A DNA stretch of 64,000 nt from Shewanella pealeana ATCC 700345 (GTDB lineage: Bacteria; Pseudomonadota; Gammaproteobacteria; Enterobacterales; Shewanellaceae): assembly GCF_000018285.1 (NCBI RefSeq), contig NC_009901.1:1673001-1737000 (forward strand), given 5' to 3'. Shown here in pieces: positions 17,644 through 26,268 of this stretch. A program made the position numbers and the translations under genes. The notes under the pieces were generated by a model that made no database searches, was not told the DNA's origin, and saw only the letters and a program-made list of their open reading frames with translations. The first letter of the stretch is position 1. Every line of letters begins with the position of its first letter.

Positions 17644-17678
17644 CAAAAAATGCTTCGTATTACTACGAAGCATTTTAT
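17644..17678. terminator. Bidirectional rho-independent terminator
   Basis: An 11-bp perfect stem (AATGCTTCGTA / TACGAAGCATT) with a 4-base loop has an A-run on its left (17644-17650) and a T-rich run on its right. It can end transcripts coming from the left (response regulator and pseudogene) and from the right (POT transporter on the - strand). Confidence 0.85.
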
Positions 17679-17685
17679 TGTATTG

Positions 17686-17743
17686 CTAGAACCTAGAACC
17701 TAGAACCTAGAACCTAGAACCTAGAACCTAGAACCTAGAACCT
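17686..17743. repeat. Heptamer tandem array (CTAGAAC), about eight copies
   Basis: The heptamer CTAGAAC is repeated without a break about 8.3 times and runs into the stop codon (complement of CTA at 17742-17744) of the POT transporter. It is the longest pure array of the heptamer family seen in this window. Copy number could vary by slippage. Confidence 0.95.
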
Positions 17744-19247
17744 ATCTTCTAATAGCTTCATGCTCTGCAGTAATAGCGATTTCTTCTGTCAAAGCTTCTT
17801 CTTCAGTATGCGGGCCACCTTCAGCGCCATGCATCCAGTCAACAAGCTTGTCAGCAAGGAAGTAAAGAACAACACCAGAAATTGCAGCTACAATCGCGAT
17901 ACCTGCGAAGATAGACATTGCATTAGCAAGTTGCTCTTCTTTAGCGCCACTGTGACCAATCATAGAGCCCACAACACCGGCAACAAAGTTAGCTGCGGCG
18001 ATGAATAGGAACCATGCGCCCATCATTAACGATGCAATACGCAGTGGAGCAAGCTTGGTCACCATAGATAGACCAATAGGTGATAGACATAATTCACCCA
18101 TTGTATGGAAGAAGTATGCACCCACTAACCACCACATGCTTGATTTAGCACTAGCGTCACCGTCCATTTGTAAAACGGCACCGATCATGAATAGGAAACC
18201 AATACCTAGTAGTACTAGACCTAGTGCAAATTTCACTGGAGAGTTTGGTTCATTTTTGCCTAAACGGATCCAGATAGAGGCAATCACAGGAGCAAATAAA
18301 ACAATAAAGATAGCGTTTAAAGATTGGAAGTAAGTGGTTGGGACTTCCCAGCCGCCAATCATACGATCAGTAAAGTCGTTAGTGAATAGGTTCATCAGGC
18401 CGCCGGCCTGTTCAAAACCTGCCCAGAATATGATGGTAAACAGACCCATAACCATAATCACTTTAATGCGATCGCGTTCAATCTTAGTTAAAGGTTCTTT
18501 ACGCACTTGACCAGATTCAGCAGCTTTCTGCTTTTCTAGTTTTGCAGCAGGAACGGTACCGATATCGCCAAGTAATTTTTGAGCAAATACAAATTGAATG
18601 ATTAGCGAAAGAATCATACCAATACCAGCACAGAAGAAACCTGCCTGCCAGTTATTGATGAAAACTTCTTTACCGTCAACGATAGCGCTATGACCAAAGT
18701 TAGTATAAGCCCAGGCTACTACAAAACCAGATAATGCCGCGCCTAAGTTAATACCCATGTAGAAGATAGTGAATGCGCCGTCACGACGGTGATCACCTTC
18801 TTCATATAAGTCACCTACCATGGTTGAGATGTTTGGCTTGAAAAGACCATTACCAATGATCAGGGTACCTAAACCAATGTAGAATACCATGGTTGCAGAG
18901 CCTGGAACCCACTCATGTGGAGCAGCTAACAAGAACTGACCAGCAGCCATCAATGCGCCACCGATATAAATCGATTTACGTTGGCCCAAAATATTATCGG
19001 CTAACCAACCGCCGAAAAGTGGCGTAAGGTAAACTAGCGCGGTAAATGTTCCGTATAGCGAAAGGGCATCAGCCTGTGTCCAACCAAGACCACCACCACC
19101 TTGATTACTGACTTGGTCTACTAGATAAAGCACCAAGATCGCGCGCATTGCGTAATAACTAAAACGTTCCCATAACTCTGTTGTAAACAACAGGAATAGT
19201 CCCGTTGGATGCCCGAGCATCGTCCCCTTGGGTTTTGCTGCGTTCAT
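17742..19247 (-). CDS. POT/PTR family proton-dependent oligopeptide transporter
   Basis: This is an inner-membrane di/tripeptide:H+ symporter of the major facilitator superfamily (DtpA/PepT type). The signature ExxERF is present as E24-L-W-E27-R28-F29, followed by 'FSYYAMRAILVLYLV', then 'FKPNISTMVGDLYEEGDHRRDGAFTIFYMGINLGA', which is the POT signature region (about residues 145-180). About 12-14 membrane segments are visible. I choose ATG 19247 (MNAAKPKGT, 501 residues) because AAGGTGG lies upstream; an ATG at 19286 would extend it by 13 residues. The stop codon is formed within the heptamer array. Confidence 0.92.
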   Translation of the reverse strand: MNAAKPKGTMLGHPTGLFLLFTTELWERFSYYAMRAILVLYLVDQVSNQGGGGLGWTQADALSLYGTFTALVYLTPLFGGWLADNILGQRKSIYIGGALMAAGQFLLAAPHEWVPGSATMVFYIGLGTLIIGNGLFKPNISTMVGDLYEEGDHRRDGAFTIFYMGINLGAALSGFVVAWAYTNFGHSAIVDGKEVFINNWQAGFFCAGIGMILSLIIQFVFAQKLLGDIGTVPAAKLEKQKAAESGQVRKEPLTKIERDRIKVIMVMGLFTIIFWAGFEQAGGLMNLFTNDFTDRMIGGWEVPTTYFQSLNAIFIVLFAPVIASIWIRLGKNEPNSPVKFALGLVLLGIGFLFMIGAVLQMDGDASAKSSMWWLVGAYFFHTMGELCLSPIGLSMVTKLAPLRIASLMMGAWFLFIAAANFVAGVVGSMIGHSGAKEEQLANAMSIFAGIAIVAAISGVVLYFLADKLVDWMHGAEGGPHTEEEALTEEIAITAEHEAIRR

Positions 19248-19691
19248 GTATTGTTCCACCTTCGCTTGTGATTGCCTGCAGTTCAATGATCACTACAGAA
19301 ATTTGATTTACTTAAATTATTACAGCTTTGAATGCACACAATCAGTTAAGAGTGTTAAATCTAGCGTGATTTTGTAATCCAATAAGCTGTTTTATTGTGG
19401 GCTTGTATTCTAGTTTTTATCATTTGGCGTTAAAAATAGCGTCAAATGCGATAAAGCCTACCTTATATACCCTTTATAGACGGCTAAAGTCAATTTTGAA
19501 AAAGTAACTGTCGACTTAATGACCACTTAAGACTTGCCTACTGAGTGGGTGGTTGGAAATGAGACTTCTAATCTCTGCTTTGGTCTGTCACCACTTCCAA
19601 TTAAGGCAACAAATTTGTTAGTATTCGTGCGGTGAATGGGAAGTCCCGACTGTGTAAGTGCAGTTGTTGAATTTAAAGATGAGAGAGTGAA
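19248..19691. other. Divergent promoter region, POT transporter / rfaH
   Basis: About 440 bases between two divergent genes. No repeat of the heptamer family and no small gene is seen. 'GAGAGAGTGAA' just before 19692 serves as the rfaH ribosome binding site. There are short inverted stretches (ACCACTT... / ...GGGTGGT near 19522-19555) but no run of T, so I do not call a terminator. Confidence 0.45.
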
Positions 19692-20213
19692 ATGAAGGCT
19701 TGGTATCTATTATATTGCAAGTCTCGAGGCGAGTCCCGAGCGCAGCAAAACCTGGCTCTTCAGCAGATTGATACCTATCTGCCTACCTACCCAGAAGAAA
19801 AGTTAGTAAAAGGACAATCTACAGTAAGGCGAGTCTTGCTGTTCCCTAGTTATTTATTTGTTCATTTCGACCCCGAAATTACTAGCGTAGCTAAGATCCA
19901 TAACACCAGAGGTGTGATCAGGATCGTTGGCTGTAAAGAACTCATGACGCCTATCGATGACAGTATTATTCACGCCATTAAAATGCGTGAACATAGATTG
20001 ATGTCAGAACTTTCCCCCATAGAGGCAGCGCCAACAATCGAGCCAGAGATGGAACGAGGAGATAAAGTGTGCTTTACCGAAGGGCCATTTGCAGAACTCG
20101 AAGGGATCTTCGATGAGGCTAATGGTGAGAAGCGTTGCTTTGTTCTGTTTGACCTAATGGGTAAGCAACAGCGAGTTGCAATAAAGAAAGACTCAATAAA
20201 ACCGGTTAAATAG
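19692..20213 (+). CDS. rfaH: Transcription/translation anti-terminator RfaH
   Basis: RfaH is the NusG paralogue that loads on RNA polymerase at ops sites and lets it read through long polysaccharide operons. The 173 residues start with the NGN domain ('MKAWYLLYCKSRGESRAQQN', 'LFPSYLFVHFDPE', 'IHNTRGVIRIVG', about residues 1-105) and end in the KOW-type domain ('GDKVCFTEGPFAELEGIF', about 120-173). The protein is of normal RfaH length (E. coli 162). An ops element lies 770 bases downstream, in front of the polysaccharide locus, so regulator and target are side by side. Confidence 0.94.
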   Translation: MKAWYLLYCKSRGESRAQQNLALQQIDTYLPTYPEEKLVKGQSTVRRVLLFPSYLFVHFDPEITSVAKIHNTRGVIRIVGCKELMTPIDDSIIHAIKMREHRLMSELSPIEAAPTIEPEMERGDKVCFTEGPFAELEGIFDEANGEKRCFVLFDLMGKQQRVAIKKDSIKPVK

Positions 20214-20953
20214 CAGTAATGCTTGTTCAGTTTAAGCTTAACGAATTCGGTGTGCGAATCTTACTATCTATTGTGTAAGATATTTGCCATGGCGCATTAT
20301 TATCGTGAAAGTTTTTTGGTGGTTATTTGATAGATAATCCTGGTTTTTATCTGTTTACTTGAGTCGTGAGGCTTGTGCTTAAACGATCAGAAAAATCAAA
20401 CGTTTTTGGATGAATAGAGCGAATAATCTAACGGCATAGGGCTCAGACGACGAGATAAACCGCAGACGAAAATGTTGTTCGTTTGAGGCCATAAGTCGCA
20501 AAAGCTTAATTAGTAAAGTTCACAACTGTGTAAAGAATCGGCAACTGAATCTAGCTAAGGGTTAGAGTTACTGCTCAAGTGAAGCCATTAGTGTATAATT
20601 CCGCGCTGCTTGAGTCGGAGTTGTAGGTATACTCAGTTGTTATCTTGTAGTTGAAATATTAGTTACACGGTAATTACGTAGAGCTTAATGTACGTAATCG
20701 TCTCACGGCACGAGAGGTACCGTCAGTTGCTAAGGCTGAGGAGTACTGTAGCCTGAGTAGAAAATGAACATGAAATAAGAGTAGTAGCAAGCCTAGTACA
20801 TAAACTGCTGAGTAACAAATAGCCAAAGTTAAAGTAAGCAGAATTTTAGCAAGCAGCAGAGTAACAAAGTTAATTTAAGTTAGGCGCACGAGCTGAATTT
20901 AACTTAAATTAATTTGAAAATGACACAAAATCAGACATATCCGCAACGCGGAT
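20214..20953. other. Gene-less leader region between rfaH and the ops element
   Basis: About 740 bases with no convincing reading frame on either strand. It holds the tentative promoter at 20568-20599 and otherwise unremarkable AT-rich sequence. Together with the repeat block after the ops site it makes a leader of up to 1.1 kb for the polysaccharide operon. Confidence 0.55.
20568..20599 (+). promoter_or_regulatory. Candidate sigma-70 promoter ahead of the ops element
   Basis: TATAAT at 20594-20599 is a perfect -10 box. The region 15-20 bases upstream has only a weak -35 (TTACTG at 20568-20573, spacing 20). It lies 380 bases before the ops element, on the correct strand to start the polysaccharide transcript. 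Tentative. Confidence 0.35.
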
Positions 20954-20991
20954 GGGCACTTTGGAAGCCGCAATCCATGGGCGGTAGCGTG
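20954..20991 (+). promoter_or_regulatory. ops / JUMPStart-like RfaH recruitment site
   Basis: GGCGGTAGCGTG at 20980-20991 contains the ops core GGCGGTAG and agrees with the longer GGCGGTAGCGT form found before enterobacterial LPS and capsule operons. Upstream, CTTTGGAAGC at 20959-20968 resembles CTCTGGTAGC of the JUMPStart element at nearly the right distance (one base different). RfaH, coded just upstream, would bind the paused polymerase here and travel with it through the operon from 21.7 kb onward. Confidence 0.88.
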
Positions 20992-21000
20992 TCTGAAAGC

Positions 21001-21690
21001 TAAGAAGAGCGCTGCGCTTCTAGATCCTAGGACGTTCGCAGGCTCACTTAATAGGACGCTTTGCTGCTAGGAAAGGCAAAAGAAAGATCAACAGAAAATA
21101 CTATTTGGCTTTTGATGTTGTGATTTTCCTAGGTTCTAGAACCTAGGATCTATCTTTTACCTAGGACCTTCTTTAAGTAGGTTGGGCTTTAGCCCATCAG
21201 CACATGTTACAAAATCAAAAGAATTGACGGCATAAATGCCGACCTACAATGATTCTTACGCTTTTCCTAGGATCTCAAACCTAGGATCTATCTTTTACCT
21301 AGTACCTTCTTTAAGTAGGTTGGGCTTTAGCCCATCAGCACTTGTTACAAAATCAAAATAATCGACGGCATAAATGCCGACCTACAATGATTAACACGCT
21401 TTCCTAGGACCTAGAACCTAGAAGGAGCAACGCGACGCTCTCGCAGTGACATTCAATTGATACAAACAGTCACGTCCTAGCAGCGCAGCGTCCTTCTTTG
21501 TTTACCGTAAGCGAAGCGTTCTGTATGACATTCATTTAGACAAACAGTCACGTGCCGTGAGGCCGTAGGCCGTTCGTCTTAGCTTTAAGATTTTGCTTTT
21601 CCTAGGACCTCGAACCTAGGATCTTTTATTTAAACCTAGGACCTAGGACCTGTCTTTCACCTAGGACCTTTTCTGATTTTAACCCTCTCT
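21001..21690. repeat. Large composite repeat block in the polysaccharide operon leader
   Basis: About 690 bases of repeat modules lie between the ops site and the first structural gene. At 21126-21263 and 21264-21400 there is a direct duplication of about 137 bases. Each unit holds heptamers (ACCTAGGATCTATC), a REP-like hairpin GTAGGTTGGGCTTTAGCCCA and a second hairpin GACGGCATAAATGCCGACC with CCTAC at its end. GC-rich modules (GAGCGCTGCGCTTCTAG near 21006, GTAAGCGAAGCGTTCTGTAT near 21508) and more heptamers fill the rest. All of this would be transcribed in the 5' leader. Confidence 0.9.
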
Positions 21691-21702
21691 CGGAGATTAC
21701 TG

Positions 21703-24498
21703 GTGCTTAACAAGACTAAAAAATTCATCATTGCTGGTATGTCAGCGCTGATATTGCTATCAGGGCAGGCGAGTGCTATCACGCCTTCTCCACAAATGAT
21801 GGAACAATTTAAAAATCTTCCAGCATCTGAGCAGCAACGCTTAGCTAAACAGTATGGTATCGATCCTTCAATGCTTGGCGGTGGCAGTAGCTCACAGCCA
21901 CAGCTTGAAAATCCAAACTTAGTTAATCAACGCGCCCAGTACGACGAGAATGGTCAGTTAATTCAAACAGATCAGTTTGGTAATCCAGTTGATGCATTTG
22001 GCAAACCGCTAAAGGATAAGTCCGATGAGCAACTTAAGTTCGAAGAAGATGCAGCTAAAAAAGAGTTAAAGCGTTTTGGCTATGACTTGTTTGCAGGCGA
22101 ACCAACCACTTTTGCGCCAGTATCAGATGTCCCAGTACCGAGCGAATATTTAGTCGGCCCTGGCGACAACATAAAAGTACAGCTTTTTGGCAAAGACAAT
22201 AAAGAGTACGACCTTGTTATTAATCGTGAAGGTGTAATCCAATTTCCAGAGCTTGGTCCAATCACTGTTGCAGGGTTAACCTTTAGCGAACTGCGCGAAA
22301 CCTTATCAGAGCGTATCAATCAGCAGATGATTGGTATTCAGTCAAATATCACCATGGGTGAATTACGCTCAATCCGTATTTTTGTTGCGGGTGATGCCTA
22401 CAAACCTGGTTCTTACACAGTATCTAGCCTTTCTACTATCACCCAAGCTTTGTTTGTAGCTGGTGGTGTAAACGAAATCGGTTCGCTACGAAATATTCAA
22501 GTCAAACGTAACGGCAAGCTAGTCGGTAGTATGGACTTATATGATCTGCTACTTCGTGGTGATGCTTCTGGCGATATCAATTTACGTTCTGGCGATGTGG
22601 TATTTATCCCTGCTGTAGGCGGCTTAGTCAGCGTAACTGGTGAAGTACGTCGCCCAGCCATCTATGAGCTTAAAAAGCATGAAACAATGGCGCAAGTCAT
22701 TGAGATGGCAGCAGGCATAAAGCCTGGTGCTTATCCAAGACGCAGCAGCGTTGAACGTTTTAATGCAAATAGCCTTAAGACGATTCTAAATGTTGATTTA
22801 ACTACTCAAGCTGGTAAAGCGACTAAAGCTGTTGCTGGCGATGTTATCCGTGTTAAAAGCGCGACAACGCAATATGAAGATGCAATCACTGTAGTGGGCG
22901 CCGTTGTAAGACCAGGTAAATACCAGTGGTATCAAGGGCAGAAAGTCAGTGATTTGGTGCCTTCAATTTGGGGCGACTTATCAGTGTCGGCCGACCTTGA
23001 ATACGCAATCATCGTACGTGAAATCAATAAGCAAGGTGACATTCAGGTTTATCAATTCTCTCCAGCAAAAGCTATTAACGGTAAGGTCGCTTCACAAGAC
23101 TTAACTTTGCAGGCTCGAGATAAAGTTATCTTCTTTAACTTTAGCGACCTAACTCAAAACCGTTATGAGCTAAATAAGCTAGTAAAAGATCGAGTTCAGA
23201 AGGTTCAGTCATTAGCGGGCAATTCATTAATTGGTAACGATCTGTTTGAAGCTGGGTTTTCACAATTAAACCAGAAAAAGTTTGCCGATCGCTCAGAACT
23301 AGGTGGCGTGGCCATTAACAGTCAAGGCGTAGAGCAAGACCCAACAGCCAAAGCGATAAAAGGCGAAGTCAACAAGATGTTGGTTAACCTGTTTGAAGAC
23401 AGTGACCTAATCAAGCTAAGTGGTGAGATGAATCGTGGTGAATTACTTTACCCCATCATTATGAAGCTCAATAGCCAAGGGCGTGCAGGTAACGGTGTTG
23501 CCGCTGTTGCAGTTAACGGCCGAGTGAATAATCCAGGCATCTACCCACTAACAGTTAATGCACGTATTAAAGACCTGATCACTGCTGCTGGCGGACTGGA
23601 AGAAGGTGCCTATACGCCGCGTGCAGAATTAACCAGTACCTATACAACGGTTGATGGTTCAGCGATTAAGCATACCAATATTGCTTTAGAAGCTGCACTG
23701 CAAGGTGACGAAACCCAGAATATTGCAATCAAAGGTCGTGATATTTTAACCGTGATGACAACACCAGACTGGCAAGAGAATAAGTCGGTTGAAATTCGCG
23801 GTGAAGTTAAGTTCCCTGGTACCTACAACATTCGCCGTGGTGAAACCCTAGCCGATGTATTAAAGCGTGCTGGTGGTTTTACCGAATATGCCTATTTACC
23901 TTCTTCTGTATTTGTGCGCGAATCTGTGCGTCAACAAGAGCAGTTAGAGATTAAAAAGTTGGCAGACCAACTACGCCGTGATATCGCCACTCGTGGTGTA
24001 TCAAAAGACGGTAATGTTGTTAATTATACCGACGCTCAATTGATGTTAACCGACTTGGAAACAATCCAAGCGGTAGGGCGTTTGGTAGTTGATTTATCAG
24101 CTATATCTGTTGGTATTAAGCAGGCAGACCTCCAGCTAGAAGATCAAGACGTACTCTATATTCCATCAACTAAGCAGACTATTGCGGTTATGGGCGAAGT
24201 ACAGCACGCAGCAACCCATAGATTTAAAGAAGGTCAAACTCTCGACCAATACTTAGCCATGTCAGGTGGTGCAAGAGAACGCGCCGATGATGACAGAACC
24301 TATGTGATAAAGGCAGACGGTTCAGTAATGCTACCAAACCGTTCTATCTGGTTCAGTAATGAGTCAAGCCTACAGCCAGGCGACACCATCATTGTGCCAC
24401 TCGATACCGAGTACAAAGACAACCTAACACTTTGGACGCAAGTCACCAGTATCATCTACAACACAGCAGTAGCATTCGCCACAGTCGCAAATCTTTAA
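21703..24498 (+). CDS. Multi-SLBB polysaccharide export protein (Wza-related)
   Basis: The 931-residue protein has a signal peptide (cleavage after ASA near residue 25, no lipobox cysteine) and a Gln/Pro-rich stretch. A polysaccharide export domain follows ('EYLVGPGDNIKVQLFG' near residue 147), and then about six SLBB domains starting near residues 227, 307, 394, 601, 696 and 826, each with a V-x-G-x-V-x-x-P-G-x-Y core. It is an outer-membrane/periplasmic export channel component for the polymer made by this locus. It is much longer than E. coli Wza (about 380), as in many marine gammaproteobacteria. The start is GTG 21703 after CGGAG. It is the first gene after the ops element. Confidence 0.9.
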   Translation: MLNKTKKFIIAGMSALILLSGQASAITPSPQMMEQFKNLPASEQQRLAKQYGIDPSMLGGGSSSQPQLENPNLVNQRAQYDENGQLIQTDQFGNPVDAFGKPLKDKSDEQLKFEEDAAKKELKRFGYDLFAGEPTTFAPVSDVPVPSEYLVGPGDNIKVQLFGKDNKEYDLVINREGVIQFPELGPITVAGLTFSELRETLSERINQQMIGIQSNITMGELRSIRIFVAGDAYKPGSYTVSSLSTITQALFVAGGVNEIGSLRNIQVKRNGKLVGSMDLYDLLLRGDASGDINLRSGDVVFIPAVGGLVSVTGEVRRPAIYELKKHETMAQVIEMAAGIKPGAYPRRSSVERFNANSLKTILNVDLTTQAGKATKAVAGDVIRVKSATTQYEDAITVVGAVVRPGKYQWYQGQKVSDLVPSIWGDLSVSADLEYAIIVREINKQGDIQVYQFSPAKAINGKVASQDLTLQARDKVIFFNFSDLTQNRYELNKLVKDRVQKVQSLAGNSLIGNDLFEAGFSQLNQKKFADRSELGGVAINSQGVEQDPTAKAIKGEVNKMLVNLFEDSDLIKLSGEMNRGELLYPIIMKLNSQGRAGNGVAAVAVNGRVNNPGIYPLTVNARIKDLITAAGGLEEGAYTPRAELTSTYTTVDGSAIKHTNIALEAALQGDETQNIAIKGRDILTVMTTPDWQENKSVEIRGEVKFPGTYNIRRGETLADVLKRAGGFTEYAYLPSSVFVRESVRQQEQLEIKKLADQLRRDIATRGVSKDGNVVNYTDAQLMLTDLETIQAVGRLVVDLSAISVGIKQADLQLEDQDVLYIPSTKQTIAVMGEVQHAATHRFKEGQTLDQYLAMSGGARERADDDRTYVIKADGSVMLPNRSIWFSNESSLQPGDTIIVPLDTEYKDNLTLWTQVTSIIYNTAVAFATVANL

Positions 24499-24588
24499 AA
24501 ATAAGGTTTGAGGAACAGCAGGTCCTAGGTCCTAAAACCTGGGCTTTAAAAGCAGCAGCCTAAACCTAATAGCCAAGGATGGTGTTCG

Positions 24589-24948
24589 GTGAAATTATTT
24601 GCATTTCAAGATTTGGAAGTATGGAAGCGGGCAAGTCGTTTAGCTTGCGAGATATACAAAGAGCTGAATACTTGCCGCGATTTCGGTTTAAAAGACCAAA
24701 TTACCCGAGCCGCGGTTTCGATTGCCTCTAATATTGCAGAGGGTGAAGAGAGGGAATCTAAGGCCGAGTCAGCAAGATTTCTTTACTTCGCAAAAGGCTC
24801 TTCAGGTGAGCTTGCAACTCAAATTTACATCGCCATAGAAATAGGCGTAATCGAAAAGCAAATTGGCTTGAAGCTAATTAAAGAAGCTAGAGAAATTTCA
24901 GCAATGTTAGGTGCTTTGATAAAGATTAGAAAAGGCTGTGTTAGATAA
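24589..24948 (+). CDS. Four-helix-bundle protein, S23/IVP (bAvd-like) family
   Basis: The 119-residue protein starts with 'KLFAFQDLEVWKRASRLACE' and contains '[20 protein letters not shown]', 'RFLYFAKGSSGELATQIYIA' and 'LGALIKIRKG', the signature of the family first found in 23S rRNA intervening sequences. No rRNA or reverse transcriptase is near, so its function here is unknown. The start is GTG 24589 with AAGGATGG upstream. It sits between the SLBB export gene and wzz, flanked on both sides by heptamer repeats (24510-24545 and 25005-25040). A broken copy is at 17264-17617. It may ride with the repeats rather than serve the polysaccharide pathway. Confidence 0.88.
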   Translation: MKLFAFQDLEVWKRASRLACEIYKELNTCRDFGLKDQITRAAVSIASNIAEGEERESKAESARFLYFAKGSSGELATQIYIAIEIGVIEKQIGLKLIKEAREISAMLGALIKIRKGCVR

Positions 24949-24998
24949 ACTTCAGCTGATTACAATATCAAACCTAACATCTAATTTTAAATTACATG

Positions 24999-25041
24999 CG
25001 GAACCTGCACCTAGGAACTAGAACCTAGGACCTAGGACCTT
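24999..25041. repeat. Heptamer repeats before wzz
   Basis: CCTGCACCTAGGAACTAGAACCTAGGACCTAGGACC is the array: five to six heptamer units directly upstream of the wzz start at 25048. This leaves almost no room for a normal ribosome binding site, which here must come from the repeat itself (AGGACC). Confidence 0.85.
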
Positions 25042-25047
25042 TATATA

Positions 25048-26025
25048 ATGAATAAGCAAGTACAACAAAATCACACAGACGCACAGTTTCCGCATATGAA
25101 CCCCGTTCATAATCCGGTCGAAGATGAAATCGATCTTCGCGAACTCTTTTCAGTCATCTGGCAGGGCAAATGGCTAATCATTGCCATCACAGCTATTTTC
25201 GCTATTGGCTCCGTTATCTTCGCCCTAATGCAGCCAAATACCTATAAATCTGAGGCCTTACTTGCACCAGCAAGTGAAGAGCAAGGTGGTGGACTAAGCG
25301 CATTAGCAGGTCAGTTTGGGGGGCTTGCAAGCATGGCAGGCATAAACCTTGGCGGTGGTGGTGGTGTTGATAAGACTCAAATGGCTATAGAGGTGATGAA
25401 ATCACGCCAATTCGCAAGTCAATTCATCCAAAGCCACAATATCTTGCCGGAGCTTATGGCTGCAGATAAGTGGGATATGGCAACTGATGCGCTTGTTTAT
25501 GACAGCGAGCTTTATAACCCGCAAACTAAAACTTGGTTGCGTGAAGTAAAAGCGCCATTCAAGCCAGAACCTTCAATGCAAGAAGCATTTAAAGAGTTCA
25601 CTAAAGTTATAGCGGTTAATTCTGCAAAAGATACTGGCATGGTCACAATCTCAGTTGAACATCTATCACCTAGCGTTGCACAGCAGTGGGTGACTTGGTT
25701 AGTCGAAGATATTAACAAGGTGATGAAAGAGCGAGATGTTACAGAAGCTCATCGCAGTAGTGAGTTTTTGGAAACTCAAATCGCTAAAACCAACGTAGCT
25801 GACATTCGTACTATTCTCTATCAACTTATTGAAGAGCAAACCAAGACTATTATGTTTGCTGAAGTACGCGACGAATATGTATTTAAAACGATTGATCCAG
25901 CTTTAGTTCCTGAAGAAAAAGCTGGCCCTAAGCGTGCGTTGATATGCGTCTTAGGTACCATGCTTGGTGGCATGCTAGCCGTAATGATTGTCCTAATAAG
26001 ACATTTTGTAAGGAAAGAAGATTAG
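25048..26025 (+). CDS. wzz: Wzz-type chain length determinant protein
   Basis: This is a polysaccharide co-polymerase of the inner membrane that sets O-antigen chain length. In the 325 residues there is one membrane segment near 42-61 (WLIIAITAIFAIGSVIFAL), then the conserved 'PNTYKSEALLAPA', a Gly-rich loop (residues about 80-110), a periplasmic helical part, and a second membrane segment near 298-318 preceded by the Pro/Gly-rich 'DPALVPEEKAGPKR'. It is a class 1 (Wzz) type, with no kinase domain. It lies between the export gene and rfbB. Confidence 0.9.
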   Translation: MNKQVQQNHTDAQFPHMNPVHNPVEDEIDLRELFSVIWQGKWLIIAITAIFAIGSVIFALMQPNTYKSEALLAPASEEQGGGLSALAGQFGGLASMAGINLGGGGGVDKTQMAIEVMKSRQFASQFIQSHNILPELMAADKWDMATDALVYDSELYNPQTKTWLREVKAPFKPEPSMQEAFKEFTKVIAVNSAKDTGMVTISVEHLSPSVAQQWVTWLVEDINKVMKERDVTEAHRSSEFLETQIAKTNVADIRTILYQLIEEQTKTIMFAEVRDEYVFKTIDPALVPEEKAGPKRALICVLGTMLGGMLAVMIVLIRHFVRKED

Positions 26026-26268
26026 GGCTCTTTCTCTTATAGTTTCTAGCAGCGAAGCGCTCTAGCATTCTAGAGTCTTCTTTGAAACTTAAACCTAAGG
26101 CTTCAAGGGAAGGCGCGCATTTAAGTGAATATGAGCGACTGTCTCTAAATGGATTTAAAGTGTCTCAGCTTGGTTCTACAGGCTGAGATTGGAAAGTGTG
26201 ATTATTCAATTCACAACGTCTAAATTGAACTTGTTTTTAGACAAGTAATACATCTTGGAAACATAAAA

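Noticed and set aside
21001..21690. CRISPR array
   Set aside because: The repeats are direct duplicates of whole units and mixed heptamers, without evenly spaced unique spacers, and no cas gene is present.
24589..24948. Part of a diversity-generating retroelement (Avd protein)
   Set aside because: No reverse transcriptase and no template/variable repeat pair is visible in the window; only the protein family is shared.
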